A stretch of DNA of 64,000 bases, from contig NZ_BATC01000006.1 of the NCBI RefSeq assembly GCF_000466985.1, forward strand, positions 1 to 64,000, in the 5' to 3' direction. Under the pieces are notes generated by a model. The model was not told the DNA's origin. It worked only from the letters and a program-made list of their open reading frames with translations, and did not search any database. The stretch comes from Brevundimonas abyssalis TAR-001. Its GTDB lineage: Bacteria; Pseudomonadota; Alphaproteobacteria; Caulobacterales; Caulobacteraceae. How positions within the stretch are numbered: the stretch's first letter is position 1; every line of letters starts with the position of its first letter. A program made the position numbers and the translations under genes. Of this stretch, positions 52,869-63,226 are shown one piece after another.

Positions 52869-54350
52869 GTGTCCGCCGATAATCTTTCGCAACGCATGGC
52901 CTTTATGCGCCTGGCTGAACCTTCTGCGGCCTATCGGGCCGTTGAGCCCATTCTGCGCGAGGCCCTGCCCGGGGCCCTCACCCGCTTCTATGGTCAGATC
53001 GAGCAGACGCCGGAGGTCCGGCGCTTTTTCTCGGGTCCCGGCCACATGCAGGCCGCCCAGGCCGCCCAGGCCAGACACTGGGACGCCCTGATTCGAGGGC
53101 GGCCCGACGCTGACTACGCGGCCTCCGTCCGCACCATCGGCCAGGTCCACGCCCGCATCGGGCTGGAGCCGCGCTGGTACATCGGCGGCTACAGCCTGAT
53201 CCTGGCCGAACTGGTCAAGGCTGTCGCCGCGCGTCCCCGCAAGAGGTTCGCCGGCGCCGCCCATGAGGCCCAGACCGCAGAGGCCGTGGCCGAACTCACC
53301 CAGCGGGTCCTGCTGGATATGGATCTGGCCATCTCCATCTATCTGGAAGCCCTCCAGGCCGAACGGGATCGGGTCGCCGTCGAACAGCAGGAGGCCGAGG
53401 CCCGTCAGGCGCGCGTGGTGACGGCGCTGGGGGCCGCCCTGAAGGCCCTGGCGGCCGGAGACCTGTCCGTCTCCATCGACCAGCCCTTCCCCGACGAGTA
53501 CAGTTCGCTCCGGGACGACTTCCATACCGCCGTCGGGGCGCTTGAAGCCGCCATGTCCGGGGTCGTGGAAAGCGCCGCGGCCCTCTCTTCCGCCTCGGCC
53601 CAGCTGGCCAGCGCATCGGACGACCTGTCGCTTCGCACCGAACAGCAGGCCGCGCATCTGGAACGCACCGTGGCCACGGCCGACGGGATCGCCCAGGCCG
53701 TCGCCCAGACCGCCGCCGACGCCGCCCAGGCGGCGGGCGCCGCCGCCTCCACCCGCCGCGAGGTGGAGCAGGGGGTGGCTGTGGTGGTTCAGGCCCGCAC
53801 GGCCATGGAGGCCATTCGCGCATCCTCGGAGAACGTCGCGGGCTTCGTCAGCCTGATCGACGAAATCGCCTTCCAGACCAATCTGCTGGCCTTGAACGCC
53901 GGCGTCGAGGCGGCCCGGGCGGGCGACGCGGGCCGCGGCTTCGCGGTGGTGGCGTCCGAAGTCCGGGCCCTGGCGCAACGGTCCGCCGAGGCCTCGGGTG
54001 AAATCCGCGACCTGATCCGGCGTTCGGGCGAACAGGTCAACGAGGGCGTGCAACTGGTGGACCGCACCGGTCAGGCGCTGGAGCGCATCGATACCCAGGT
54101 GACCAGCGTGGACAGCCTGGCCGAGGCCATGGCGTCCTCGGCGCGGCGTCAGGCCGATGACCTGGCCGACGTGAAGGCCGCCTTCACCCATATGGACTCC
54201 ATCACCCAGCAGAACGCCGCCATGACCGAGGAGGCCACCGCCGCCACGCGCCAGATGGCGAGCGAGGCCGACGGTCTGAACCGCCAGGTGGGCCGCTTCC
54301 GCCTGGGCGGGGCGCGGCGCCCGGTCGATAACCTGCGTCTGGCGAGCTGA
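52869..54350 (+). CDS. Globin-coupled methyl-accepting chemotaxis protein (soluble)
   Basis: The 493-residue receptor has an N-terminal protoglobin-type sensor domain (about residues 1-165) with the probable heme-ligand His94 in [22 protein letters not shown]-like linker around [14 protein letters not shown] leads to a chemoreceptor signalling domain with the hairpin tip [41 protein letters not shown]. No membrane span is present, so it is cytoplasmic and should sense oxygen or another gas ligand. The GTG start at 52869 was chosen. Confidence 0.92.
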   Translation: MSADNLSQRMAFMRLAEPSAAYRAVEPILREALPGALTRFYGQIEQTPEVRRFFSGPGHMQAAQAAQARHWDALIRGRPDADYAASVRTIGQVHARIGLEPRWYIGGYSLILAELVKAVAARPRKRFAGAAHEAQTAEAVAELTQRVLLDMDLAISIYLEALQAERDRVAVEQQEAEARQARVVTALGAALKALAAGDLSVSIDQPFPDEYSSLRDDFHTAVGALEAAMSGVVESAAALSSASAQLASASDDLSLRTEQQAAHLERTVATADGIAQAVAQTAADAAQAAGAAASTRREVEQGVAVVVQARTAMEAIRASSENVAGFVSLIDEIAFQTNLLALNAGVEAARAGDAGRGFAVVASEVRALAQRSAEASGEIRDLIRRSGEQVNEGVQLVDRTGQALERIDTQVTSVDSLAEAMASSARRQADDLADVKAAFTHMDSITQQNAAMTEEATAATRQMASEADGLNRQVGRFRLGGARRPVDNLRLAS

Positions 54351-54410
54351 CGATTGCGGGTTCATCCCCGGCGCGGGCGCTGCTAAGCCGCCTGTTCGAG
54401 GAGGCCCGAC

Positions 54411-55421
54411 ATGAACGCACCCGTCCGCATCCAGGATCTGTCCATCCCGCGCCACGACTGGCGCCTGGACGAGGTCGAGGCCCTGTTCGCCCGGCCGTTC
54501 ATGGAGCTGGTGTTCGACGCCGCCGCCGTGCACCGGCGCTGGTTCGACCCGTCCGCCGTCCAGAAGTCCCAGCTGCTGTCGGTCAAGACCGGCGGCTGCG
54601 CCGAGAACTGCGGCTACTGCAGCCAGTCGGCCCACTTCAGGACCGGCCTGAAGGCCGAGAAGCTGATGGACGCCCAGGTGGTCATCGCCGAGGCCATGGC
54701 GGCCAAGGCGGGCGGCGCGGACCGTTTCTGCATGGGCGCGGCCTGGCGCGAGCTGAAGGACCGCGACCTGCCGAAACTGGCGGCCATGATCGGCGGGGTG
54801 AAGGCCCTGGGTCTGGAGACCTGCGCCACCCTCGGCATGCTGACGGCCGAGCAGGCGAAGGAGCTCAAGGAGGCCGGGCTCGACTACTACAACCACAACC
54901 TGGACACCGGGCCGGAATATTACGCCGAGGTGGTGACGACGCGCACCTATCAGGAGCGGCTCGACACCCTGGAGCATGTGCGCAACGCGGGCATGGCCAC
55001 CTGCTGCGGCGGCATCGTCGGCATGGGCGAAAGCCGCCGTGACCGGGCCAGCCTGCTGCACGCCCTGGCCACCCTGCCCGAACATCCCGACAGCCTGCCG
55101 GTCAATGCGCTGGTCCCGGTCACCGGCACGCCGCTGGGCGAGCGGGTGATGCGGGAGGGCGAGATCGACCCCATCGAGTTCGTGCGCACCGTGGCCGTGG
55201 CCCGCATCGTCTGCCCCAAATCCATGGTCCGCCTGTCCGCCGGGCGCGAGGGCATGAGCCCGGAGATGCAGGCGCTCTGTTTCCTGGCCGGGGCCAATTC
55301 CATCTTCGTGGGCGGCAAGCTGCTGACCACGCCGAACCCCGAGGAGGACGAGGACGCGCGCCTGTTCGCCCTGCTGGACCTGAAGCCCTACATTTCCGCC
55401 GAGCGCGTAACCCCGGATTAA
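54411..55421 (+). CDS. bioB: Biotin synthase
   Basis: BioB is the radical-SAM enzyme that inserts sulfur into dethiobiotin. The 336-residue protein has the CxxxCxxC cluster motif at C63, C67 and C70 (CAENCGYC), [24 protein letters not shown] and the second-cluster region [14 protein letters not shown]. No other biotin genes are nearby. Confidence 0.97.
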   Translation: MNAPVRIQDLSIPRHDWRLDEVEALFARPFMELVFDAAAVHRRWFDPSAVQKSQLLSVKTGGCAENCGYCSQSAHFRTGLKAEKLMDAQVVIAEAMAAKAGGADRFCMGAAWRELKDRDLPKLAAMIGGVKALGLETCATLGMLTAEQAKELKEAGLDYYNHNLDTGPEYYAEVVTTRTYQERLDTLEHVRNAGMATCCGGIVGMGESRRDRASLLHALATLPEHPDSLPVNALVPVTGTPLGERVMREGEIDPIEFVRTVAVARIVCPKSMVRLSAGREGMSPEMQALCFLAGANSIFVGGKLLTTPNPEEDEDARLFALLDLKPYISAERVTPD

Positions 55422-55445
55422 GCGGCGCCGGGGCAGGGTGCGGCC

Positions 55446-55847
55446 ATGGATCGCCGCGCCCTCATCGGACTGGCTCTCGTCGCCGCCTCGGCCGGATCGG
55501 CCGCGGCCGCCGCGCCCGCGTCGGACGACGGCGGGGCGCCGGCCGCCAGCTACATCAATCTGAACAGCATCAACGGCTCGGTCACCCGCGCCAGCGGCCG
55601 CCGGGGCATCCTGACCGTGGACGTGGGCATCGACGTGCCGGATGTGGATCTGCGCGCCGTGGCCGCCAGCGCCGGACCGCGCCTGCGCGCCCAGATGGTG
55701 CAGGTGGTCCAGAGCTTCGCCGCCTCGCTGCGTCCCGGCGAACCGCCGGACGTGCACCGCCTGTCCCGCGACCTTCAGTTCGCCGTCAATCAGGCCCTGG
55801 GCCGTCGCGGCGCCCGCGTCCTGCTCGGCACGGTGATGGTGGTTTGA
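55446..55847 (+). CDS. Small secreted protein, unknown
   Basis: The 133-residue product has an N-terminal signal (MDRRALIGLALVAASAGSAAAAA) with a twin-arginine-like RR, cleaved around residue 22. Two strands and a helix follow, with RRGILTVDVGIDVPD and a C-terminal ALGRRGARVLLGTVMVV. The shape faintly recalls FliL-type periplasmic domains, but I would not assign it. It is convergent with the SDR gene. Confidence 0.75.
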   Translation: MDRRALIGLALVAASAGSAAAAAPASDDGGAPAASYINLNSINGSVTRASGRRGILTVDVGIDVPDVDLRAVAASAGPRLRAQMVQVVQSFAASLRPGEPPDVHRLSRDLQFAVNQALGRRGARVLLGTVMVV

Positions 55848-55850
55848 GGC

Positions 55851-56633
55851 CTATTGCGCCGACATGCCGCCGTCGATCTTGAACTCGGCGCCGGTGATGA
55901 ATTTGCTCTCGTCCGAGGCCAGATAGACCACGCACCAGGCCACGTCGTCCGGCTCGCCGATGCGCTTGAGCGGAATGCCGCGCGCCAGCTTGTCGTGGGC
56001 CACAGCCTCGTCGCCGCCGGCCATGGCGACGAACGGGTCCAGAATCCCGGTCTTGATGAACACCGGATGCACCGAGTTGGACCGCACCCCGTTGCGCGCC
56101 TTCGCGCACTCCAGCGCCACGGTCTTGGAGAACAGCCAGACCGCCGCCTTGGACGCATTGTAGGGCCCCATGCCCGGCGTCGCCGTCAGCCCGGCGATGG
56201 ACGAGATGTTGACGATCGAGCCCCGTCCCGACTTCGCCAGATGCGGAATGGCGTGCTTGCAGCCCAGCATGACCGACTCGACATTGATGGCCTGCACCCG
56301 CCGCCAGGCGTCCAGATCGGTCTCCACCACCGGCTTCAGTTCACCGCCGATGCCCGCATTGTTGACCAGCACCGACAGCCCGCCCAGATCGCTGACGGCC
56401 CGCTCGATCACGTCGATCCACTGCCCTTCATCGGTGACGTCGTGGGCGTAGGCGAAGGCCGCGTCCGGGTGGTCGGCGTTGATGGCGTCCGCCAGCGCCC
56501 GGGCCCCGGCCTCGTCGATGTCGGTCAGGGCCAGCCGCGCGCCCTCTTCGGCCATGCGCCGCGCCATGGCCTGTCCCAGCCCGCCCGCCGCCCCGGTGAT
56601 CAGGGCGATCTTGCCTTCAAGCCGCCCGCTCAT
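55851..56633 (-). CDS. Short-chain dehydrogenase/reductase
   Basis: The 260-residue SDR has the NAD(P) loop [12 protein letters not shown], an aspartate in TDIDEA favouring NAD, NNAGIGG, the catalytic Ser/Tyr/Lys (SSIAG...YNASKAAV) and the C-terminal [13 protein letters not shown]. The substrate is not evident. Its ATG overlaps the stop of the pterin dehydratase gene (ATGA), so the two are co-translated. Confidence 0.9.
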   Translation of the reverse strand: MSGRLEGKIALITGAAGGLGQAMARRMAEEGARLALTDIDEAGARALADAINADHPDAAFAYAHDVTDEGQWIDVIERAVSDLGGLSVLVNNAGIGGELKPVVETDLDAWRRVQAINVESVMLGCKHAIPHLAKSGRGSIVNISSIAGLTATPGMGPYNASKAAVWLFSKTVALECAKARNGVRSNSVHPVFIKTGILDPFVAMAGGDEAVAHDKLARGIPLKRIGEPDDVAWCVVYLASDESKFITGAEFKIDGGMSAQ

Positions 56634-56932
56634 TTCCCGCCCAGCCCCACGGCCGCGCCGTTCATGAATTCCGCCATCGCCACGTCCAGCCCCGTGACCC
56701 CGTCGGCGTCGTGGGTGGTCAGCAGCACCTCGACCCGGTTGTAGACATTGGACCACTCCGGATGGTGGTCCATTTTATCCGCCTTCAGGGCCACGCGGGT
56801 CATGAAGCCGAAGGCCGCGTTGAAGTCCTCGAACACGAACTTGCGCACGATGGCGTCCCGCTCGCCGGGCGCCCGGGCCCAGCCCGGCAGTCCTTCCAGA
56901 GCCTTTTCAGCCCCGATGCGTTCAGCGGCCAT
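56630..56932 (-). CDS. phhB: 4a-hydroxytetrahydrobiopterin dehydratase (PCD/DCoH)
   Basis: The 100-residue protein matches pterin-4a-carbinolamine dehydratase: [29 protein letters not shown] with the catalytic histidines, then [22 protein letters not shown]. It regenerates the pterin cofactor after aromatic hydroxylation. No aromatic amino-acid hydroxylase gene is in the window. It starts at ATG 56932; an extended start would add a low-quality leader. Confidence 0.92.
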   Translation of the reverse strand: MAAERIGAEKALEGLPGWARAPGERDAIVRKFVFEDFNAAFGFMTRVALKADKMDHHPEWSNVYNRVEVLLTTHDADGVTGLDVAMAEFMNGAAVGLGGK

Positions 56933-57037
56933 GTCCGTCTCCTTTGACAATCCTGTCTCCGGCCTATCGCGCACCGCTCCCTGCGGCAAGCGGATGCGGC
57001 CACGTGCGGCGGTGACGGCGCGCCCCGCACCCGCTAA

Positions 57038-57813
<776 letters not shown>

Positions 57814-57815
57814 CC

Positions 57816-59384
57816 GTGCCCTTCAATCCGTCGCCCGAGACCGCCGCCCCCCTGCCGCCCGTGCGCGTGCGCGACCCCGTGGGATCCTTCTTGCGGCTGC
57901 AGGGCTGGCTGTGGGTGCTGATCCGCCACGACGCCCTGGCGCCGCGCGAGATCACCCCCCTGCTGCCGGTCTGGGCCCGGATGATCGCGCGGTTCCTGCA
58001 CCTGTTCTCCGGGCCCCAGGGCCGCGCCGGCCGCCCGGGCCAGCGTCTGGGCGCCGCCTTCGAGCACCTGGGGCCCGTGGCCATCAAGCTGGGCCAGGTG
58101 CTGGCCACCCGCGCCGACATCTTCGGGACCGAGTTCGCCCGCGACCTGGGCCGGCTCAAGGACCGCCTGCCGCCGTTCCCCATCGATCAGGCCCGCCGCG
58201 AGGTGCAGCGCTCGCTGGGCCGCCCTGTGGAGGCCCTGTTCACCGATTTCCAGCCCGCCATCGCCGCCGCCTCCCTGGCCCAGGCCCACCCCGCGTATCT
58301 GGCCGACGGCCGCAAGGTGGCGGTCAAGGTGCTGCGCCCGGGCGTGGAGCGCCGCGTCGCCCTCGGCCTCGACGCCATGCGGCTGGGCGCCAAACTCACC
58401 CGCCGCTTCGTGCCCCTGCTGCGCCGTCTGGAGCCCGAGGCCTTCGTCGAGACCATCGCCCGCGCCCTGCAGCTGGAACTGGACATGCGGCTCGAGGCCG
58501 CCGCCGCCAGCGAGCTGGGCGAGATCATGTCCCGCGACGGCCACATGACCGCCCCCGCCGTCATCTGGGACGGGGTCGGCAAGCGGGTCCTGACGCTGGA
58601 GTGGGCCGAGGGCATGCCCATGACCGACCCCGCCGCCGCCGAGCAGCCGGGGCTGGACAAGAACCAGCTGGCCGACAACATCGTGCGCGCCTTCCTGTCC
58701 CAGGCCCTGGACCACGGCGTCTTCCACGCCGATCTGCACGAGGGCAATCTGTTCTGCTCGGCCCCGGCCCAGGCCGTGGCGGTGGACTTCGGCATCGTCG
58801 GCCGCCTCGGCCCCGGCGAGCGCCGCTACCTGGCCGAGATCCTGTGGGGCTTCCTCACCCGCGACTATCCCCGCATCGCCCGGGTCCATTTCGAGGCCGG
58901 CTATGTGCCCCCCGTCCATTCGGTGGAGACCTTCGCCCAGGCCCTGCGCGCGGTGGGCGAGCCGGTCATCGGCAAACAGGCGTCCCAGGTGTCCATGGGC
59001 CGCCTGCTGGGCCAGCTGTTCGAGATCACCGACCTGTTCGACATGCACCTGCGTCCCGAACTGATCCTGCTGCAGAAGACCATGGTCTCGGTGGAGGGCG
59101 TGGCCCGCCGCCTCAATTCCGATCACGACCTGTGGGAGGCCGCCAAGCCGGTGGTGGAGCAGTGGATCCAGCGCGAGCTGGGCCCCAAGGCCAAGGCCCG
59201 CGATGTCTTGCAGGAAGGCCTCGACACCCTGCGCGCCCTGTCCAGATGGGCCCAGGCCCCCCACGCGCCCCAGACCATCGTCATCGAGCGCCGGGTCGCC
59301 GCCCGCTGGCCCGCCGTGCTATCCATCATCGCCGCTGCCGGGGCCGCCGTCGCCCTGATCCTGTCCACGGGCGTCCTGTCGTGA
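57816..59384 (+). CDS. ubiB: Ubiquinone biosynthesis kinase-like protein UbiB
   Basis: UbiB is the ADCK/ABC1 atypical kinase-like ATPase required for ubiquinone synthesis. The 522-residue protein has the KxGQ motif AIKLGQVLATRAD, the A-rich loop AAASLAQAH, VAVKVLRPGV, VFHADLHEGNLF, VDFGIVGRL and a C-terminal pair of membrane-associated segments ending ALILSTGVLS. The GTG start at 57816 follows the ubiE stop by two bases. Confidence 0.95.
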   Translation: MPFNPSPETAAPLPPVRVRDPVGSFLRLQGWLWVLIRHDALAPREITPLLPVWARMIARFLHLFSGPQGRAGRPGQRLGAAFEHLGPVAIKLGQVLATRADIFGTEFARDLGRLKDRLPPFPIDQARREVQRSLGRPVEALFTDFQPAIAAASLAQAHPAYLADGRKVAVKVLRPGVERRVALGLDAMRLGAKLTRRFVPLLRRLEPEAFVETIARALQLELDMRLEAAAASELGEIMSRDGHMTAPAVIWDGVGKRVLTLEWAEGMPMTDPAAAEQPGLDKNQLADNIVRAFLSQALDHGVFHADLHEGNLFCSAPAQAVAVDFGIVGRLGPGERRYLAEILWGFLTRDYPRIARVHFEAGYVPPVHSVETFAQALRAVGEPVIGKQASQVSMGRLLGQLFEITDLFDMHLRPELILLQKTMVSVEGVARRLNSDHDLWEAAKPVVEQWIQRELGPKAKARDVLQEGLDTLRALSRWAQAPHAPQTIVIERRVAARWPAVLSIIAAAGAAVALILSTGVLS

Positions 59385-59404
59385 CCCCCAGCCGGAGCAC
59401 CCCC

Positions 59405-59812
59405 ATGAAGCCGATCCTGTTCGCCCCCATTCTTGCGATGTCGCTCGCCCTCGTCCCCGCCGCTGCCCTGGCGCAAGACAACCACGCCGGCCACGGCGAC
59501 CACGCCGCCCATGCCGAGGCGCAGGTCTCCGCCGAAGAAACCATGCTGCGCACCACCATCGCGGCCATGCAGGCCGGAACCCCCAACTACGACGACATGG
59601 TCACGGAACTGGCCGACGCCGTCCGCGCCGGCGAGGCCTCCATCACCCCCATGATCCAGGGCTTCGGCGCCGTCCAGACCCTCGAGCATCAGGGCGAGGT
59701 CCAGGGCGCCCAGCACTACCGCGCCACCTTCGACAACGCCGTCACCGACTGGTTCATCGCCCTCGGCGACGACGGCAAGATCGCCGGTCTGGTGTTCCGC
59801 CCGGCGGGGTAG
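59405..59812 (+). CDS. Secreted His-rich small protein, unknown
   Basis: The 135-residue product has a signal peptide (cleavage after ALA, about residue 23) and a His-rich mature N-terminus (NHAGHGDHAAHAEA) that could bind metal. A small alpha/beta domain follows (TEEYR-like helix, then QHYRATFDNAVTDWFIALGDDGKIAGLVFRPAG) resembling the DUF3887-type fold found in periplasmic hydrolase partners. Function unknown; it is 20 bases downstream of ubiB and may be co-transcribed. Confidence 0.75.
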   Translation: MKPILFAPILAMSLALVPAAALAQDNHAGHGDHAAHAEAQVSAEETMLRTTIAAMQAGTPNYDDMVTELADAVRAGEASITPMIQGFGAVQTLEHQGEVQGAQHYRATFDNAVTDWFIALGDDGKIAGLVFRPAG

Positions 59813-59911
59813 ATGGGGCAGGCGAGGGGGCGAAGGGCACGGTCGTCGTGACGACCGGGTAACCTAAGCGTCCCTCTAGCGAGTCCCTGACTGCTCTGCC
59901 AATAATCGGAA

Positions 59912-60646
59912 ATGCCGTTCTCCGATTACATCGTCTTCGCCGACGAGAGCGGCTCGCCTGTTCTGGAAAGACCAGACCCGACTTTTCCGGTCTTCGTCCT
60001 CAACTGCGTCCTGGCATCCAAGGTCGACTACGCTGATCGTATCGTGCCTCGACTCCAACGATTGAAGTTTGACTTCGTGGGGCATGACCAACTTATGCTG
60101 CACGAACGGGATATCCGCCGACAACAGAAGGATTTCGCCTTCCTTCAGGCCGATGCAGCAGGGCGCGAAGCCTTTCTGAACCGTATAAACAGCATTGTTT
60201 CCGAAGCGGAAATCGATGTCATTGCCGCTGTGATTCACAAAATCCGGCTCGCGGAGAAGTACGCCAAGCCCTGGAGCCCGTACGAGATCGCGCTCCATTT
60301 CTGCATGGAGACTTTGCTGGCTCGGCTCCGGCAGCTCGGTCAGGAGGGGCGGATCGTGCACGTCGTCTTCGAGAGTCGAGGCAAGAAGGAAGACGCGGAG
60401 CTGGAGCTTCACTTCCGGCGCATAACCGTCAATCAGGCGAATTGGGGATATAAGCAGCCTGATTTTCGCGCGATGGAGTGGGAGCCCGTTTTTGCCGACA
60501 AAAAGTGCAACTCATCAGGACTGCAACTTGCAGATCTGATTGCGCGCCCCATCGGCTTGAAGGTTCTACGCCCGATGCAGGAAAACCGGGCCTTCGACGT
60601 TATGCAACCGAAGCTCGCCCATGGCGGCATGAAGGTGTTCCCTTGA
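59912..60646 (+). CDS. DUF3800 family protein
   Basis: The 244-residue product shows the DUF3800 pattern: N-terminal IVFADESGSPV (DESG motif), middle IDVIAAVIHKI, FESRGKKEDAELE, and the C-terminal SSGLQLADLIARPIG. The DES and QLAD motifs suggest an RNase H-like metal-dependent fold, but no activity is established. Family members are often carried in mobile or defence-related regions. The gene has clearly lower GC and different codon use from ubiB and lpxO around it, suggesting a single-gene insertion. Confidence 0.85.
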   Translation: MPFSDYIVFADESGSPVLERPDPTFPVFVLNCVLASKVDYADRIVPRLQRLKFDFVGHDQLMLHERDIRRQQKDFAFLQADAAGREAFLNRINSIVSEAEIDVIAAVIHKIRLAEKYAKPWSPYEIALHFCMETLLARLRQLGQEGRIVHVVFESRGKKEDAELELHFRRITVNQANWGYKQPDFRAMEWEPVFADKKCNSSGLQLADLIARPIGLKVLRPMQENRAFDVMQPKLAHGGMKVFP

Positions 60647-60865
60647 AAGCAGAAGGCCCCCGACAAAAGCCGGGAGCCCCACGCCGACCGAGAAACCCCA
60701 GTCCATTTGAGGCCCAACTTAGGTGTGATCGGTCAACAAGTCCATAACTGGCCATGCTGGCCCGGAGCCTCGACCCCGAGGCCCCCCCCACCCCAAACCC
60801 TCACATCCCGCTTGGACAATCCCGAGCTTGGCCGTAAGACTCCGGCCGGGGTCGGGGGACAATCC

Positions 60866-61849
60866 ATGAGCTTCAGTGTCGTCGCGCTGTCTGCGCTGGT
60901 GCTGTATTCGCTGTGTTCGATCGCATACGTCTATCGCTGGCGCGGGCGCACCCGCTACGCCAGCCTGACCCAGTATCTGCGCAAGTCCTGGCCCATCTTC
61001 GCGCCCCTGAACTGCGTCCTGTACATGACCACCCGCCCCTGGGCGCGCGGGCCGGTGACGGCGGCGGAGCGCATGCCCAACCTGGCCCTGCTGCGGGACA
61101 ACTGGCAGGTGATCCGCGACGAGGCCCTGGCCCTGCAGGCCGGCGGCGCCTTCGAGGCGGCCAAGGCCGAGGGTTCGGCGGGCTCCTACGACCTGGGCTT
61201 CCGCACCTTCTTCAAGCGCGGCTGGAGCAAATTCTATCTCACCTGGTACGGGACCACCCACCGCTCGGCCCAGCGCACCTGTCCGCGCACCGTGGCCCTG
61301 CTGAACCAGATCCCCGAGGTGAAGGGGGCCATGTTCACGGTCCTGCCCGCGGGGTCCGAACTGACCCTGCACGCCGACCCGCTGGCCTGTTCCCTGCGCT
61401 ATCATCTGGGCCTGCGCACGCCCAACGCGGACGCGTGTCTGATCGAGGTGGACGGCGTGCCCATGTCCTGGCGCGACGGTCAGGACTTCATCTTCGACGA
61501 GACCTATCCCCATCAGGCCCGCAACGACACGGGCGACAGCCGCCTGATCCTCATGTGCGACGTGGCCCGGCCCCTCAACGTCTTCGGCCGGGTGTTCAAC
61601 GCCGGCTACCGCCGTCTGGCCGCCGGAACGCTGGTGCCCAATACGGCGGAGGACCAGCGCGGCTTCGTCAGCGCCCTGTTCGCCTCGCTCGCGCCCATCA
61701 GCGCCCGGATCCGGGCCCTGAAACAGACCGACGTCCGCCGCTACAAGCTGATCAAGCACACGGTCAACGCCGCCCTGCTGCTCGTGGTCATGGCCGGGGC
61801 CTACGGCCTGTTCGAGCTGGTGGAGGCCGCCACCGACGCCCTGATCTGA
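60866..61849 (+). CDS. lpxO: LpxO-like lipid A / aspartyl-asparaginyl beta-hydroxylase
   Basis: The 327-residue protein has an N-terminal membrane anchor (about residues 4-22), and the Asp/Asn beta-hydroxylase domain with LGFRTFFKRGWSKFYLTWYG, AMFTVLPAGSELTLHADPLACSLRYHLGL and FIFDETYPHQARN. The iron ligands are H169, D171 and H216. A C-terminal hydrophobic segment (about 300-320) is present. This layout closely resembles LpxO, the 2-oxoglutarate enzyme that hydroxylates a secondary acyl chain of lipid A, and that is the most likely function. The nearest gene upstream is the DUF3800 gene. Confidence 0.85.
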   Translation: MSFSVVALSALVLYSLCSIAYVYRWRGRTRYASLTQYLRKSWPIFAPLNCVLYMTTRPWARGPVTAAERMPNLALLRDNWQVIRDEALALQAGGAFEAAKAEGSAGSYDLGFRTFFKRGWSKFYLTWYGTTHRSAQRTCPRTVALLNQIPEVKGAMFTVLPAGSELTLHADPLACSLRYHLGLRTPNADACLIEVDGVPMSWRDGQDFIFDETYPHQARNDTGDSRLILMCDVARPLNVFGRVFNAGYRRLAAGTLVPNTAEDQRGFVSALFASLAPISARIRALKQTDVRRYKLIKHTVNAALLLVVMAGAYGLFELVEAATDALI

Positions 61850-61912
61850 GGGCGCCGCCTGTCGACCCTTCTGATAGCGGCCGCCCGGGCGTGGACCCGG
61901 GCGGCCGGTCTC

Positions 61913-62440
61913 TCACTGCTCCTGCAGGATGCGGGTGGCGGTGTAGCAGGCCGAGGCGTCGCCGCAGCTGAAGACGGTGGTGCGCACCGTGTAGCGGCCC
62001 TGCGCCGTCGGGGTGACGTTCACCACCGGATAGTCGTCCACCAGGGTGTCGCTGTCGACCACCACGCCCTCGGCGTTCTCCAGATAGAGATCCACGTCCG
62101 AGCAATTGGCGTCACAGCCGGCGATGATGCGGTAGGCGACGCCTTCCTGAAGCGTCACGGACCAGCGGTCCTGCCCGCTGTCGGCCAGCGGCGCGACGCG
62201 GTCCTCAAATCCGGACGCGCGCGTATAGCCGCTCGCCAGATCCCGCACGTGCTGGTCCAGCGCCGCGGTCGCCTGGGCGGCGCCCGCCTGCCGTTGTTCG
62301 GCGCTCAGGGCCGCCGCCGGCGTCTCGTCCACCGCGGGCCCATGGTCCACCGGCTCCGCGCCGCCGCAGGCCGCGAGGCCCGCTGTCAAGGCGAGGGCGG
62401 CGGCCAGGCGAAGGATGGTCTGGTTGGTGGCGAGGGGCAT
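61913..62440 (-). CDS. Putative lipoprotein, unknown
   Basis: The 175-residue product has a lipoprotein signal with lipobox LAAC (Cys about 25) and a mature domain with YRIIAGCDANCSDVDLYLENAEGV and a C-terminal YTVRTTVFSCGDASACYTA. The four conserved cysteines suggest two disulfide bonds. The pattern (DVDLYL, then a beta-strand, then RTTV) resembles the C-terminal pre-peptidase-type beta-sandwich found in extracellular enzymes. No catalytic domain is present. Function unknown. Confidence 0.75.
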   Translation of the reverse strand: MPLATNQTILRLAAALALTAGLAACGGAEPVDHGPAVDETPAAALSAEQRQAGAAQATAALDQHVRDLASGYTRASGFEDRVAPLADSGQDRWSVTLQEGVAYRIIAGCDANCSDVDLYLENAEGVVVDSDTLVDDYPVVNVTPTAQGRYTVRTTVFSCGDASACYTATRILQEQ

Positions 62441-62516
62441 AGGCTGAAATCTCCTGAATCAAGCTTGGCCGTAAGCCTATGCATAACGGAGTTCGGCTTG
62501 TCGACCGCCCTGGGGC

Positions 62517-62927
62517 TCAGTCGCTGAAATCCGGCCGTCCCCGCCCGGCCTTGATCTTCGACCGCCCCGCCTTGGCCTGAAGGCGCCGTTCCTTCGACCC
62601 CTTGGTGGGCTTGGTGCGGATGCGCTTCACCGGGGCGATGCGGGCCTTCTCGATCAGGGCGTTCAGCCGCTCCACCGCGTCGTCGCGGTTGCGCTCCTGG
62701 GTGCGGAAGCGCGTGGCCGTGATCTGGATGACGCCCTCATTGGTCAGGCGCGAGCCCGCCGCCTTCATCAGCCGCGTCCGCACCGCCTCGTCCAGCGACG
62801 GCGACCTGGCCGCGTCGAAGCGCATGTGCACGGCGGTGGACACCTTGTTGACGTTCTGGCCGCCCGGCCCGCCCGCGCGGAAATAGCGGAACTCCAGCTC
62901 GTCCTCGGGCACGAGGGGTTCGGTCAT
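62517..62927 (-). CDS. arfB: Alternative ribosome-rescue factor ArfB
   Basis: ArfB is a peptidyl-tRNA hydrolase that rescues ribosomes stalled at the 3' end of mRNA. The 136-residue protein, started at ATG 62927, has the catalytic GGQ at 22-24 in RAGGPGGQNVNKV and a basic C-terminal tail (IRTKPTKGSKERRLQAKAGRSKIKAGRGR) that enters the mRNA channel. A longer in-frame start at 62972 looks unneeded. Confidence 0.93.
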   Translation of the reverse strand: MTEPLVPEDELEFRYFRAGGPGGQNVNKVSTAVHMRFDAARSPSLDEAVRTRLMKAAGSRLTNEGVIQITATRFRTQERNRDDAVERLNALIEKARIAPVKRIRTKPTKGSKERRLQAKAGRSKIKAGRGRPDFSD

Positions 62928-62967
62928 GTCATCCTGCTCCGGCGCACACGCCACACTCCCAAATACC

Positions 62968-63069
62968 GTCATTCCCGGCCTTGTGCCGGGAATCCATAAT
63001 CACGGACCCGTCCGGGCGCGCCGTGCCCCGTCCGCGCGTATGGATCGCCGGGACAAGCCCGGCGATGAC
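62968..63069. repeat. Paired-hairpin intergenic repeat (GTCATTCCCGGC...CCCGGCGATGAC type)
   Basis: Two hairpins face each other: ATTCCCGGC/GCCGGGAAT (62971-62993, loop 5) and ATCGCCGGG/CCCGGCGAT (63044-63066, loop 5). They are enclosed by outer GTCAT/ATGAC and inner TCCA/TGGA inverted ends. This is the familiar dispersed repeat of alphaproteobacterial intergenic regions. It sits between the divergent arfB and ahcY genes. Confidence 0.8.
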
Positions 63070-63134
63070 GAGGACGGGGGCGTTCAACCGCATCAATCCG
63101 GACTCCCGCACATCTGCAACCGCCCCGGCCTCAT

Positions 63135-63162
63135 AAACATATAAAGACATCCTTATATGTTT
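63135..63162. promoter_or_regulatory. AT-rich palindrome upstream of ahcY, candidate methionine-cycle operator
   Basis: AAACATATAA (63135-63144) and TTATATGTTT (63153-63162) are perfect inverted arms around AGACATCC. The element is strikingly AT-rich for this genome and lies 64 bases before the ahcY ATG. Methionine-cycle genes of proteobacteria are often controlled by SAH- or SAM-responsive regulators (SahR, MetJ, SamR types) at such palindromes. I infer an operator; the regulator is not in the window. Confidence 0.6.
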
Positions 63163-63226
63163 GTTGCCCCGCGCGCCCTGGACCGCTATAGCGCGCTCAA
63201 ACCTTCAAGACACGTCAGGAACGAAC

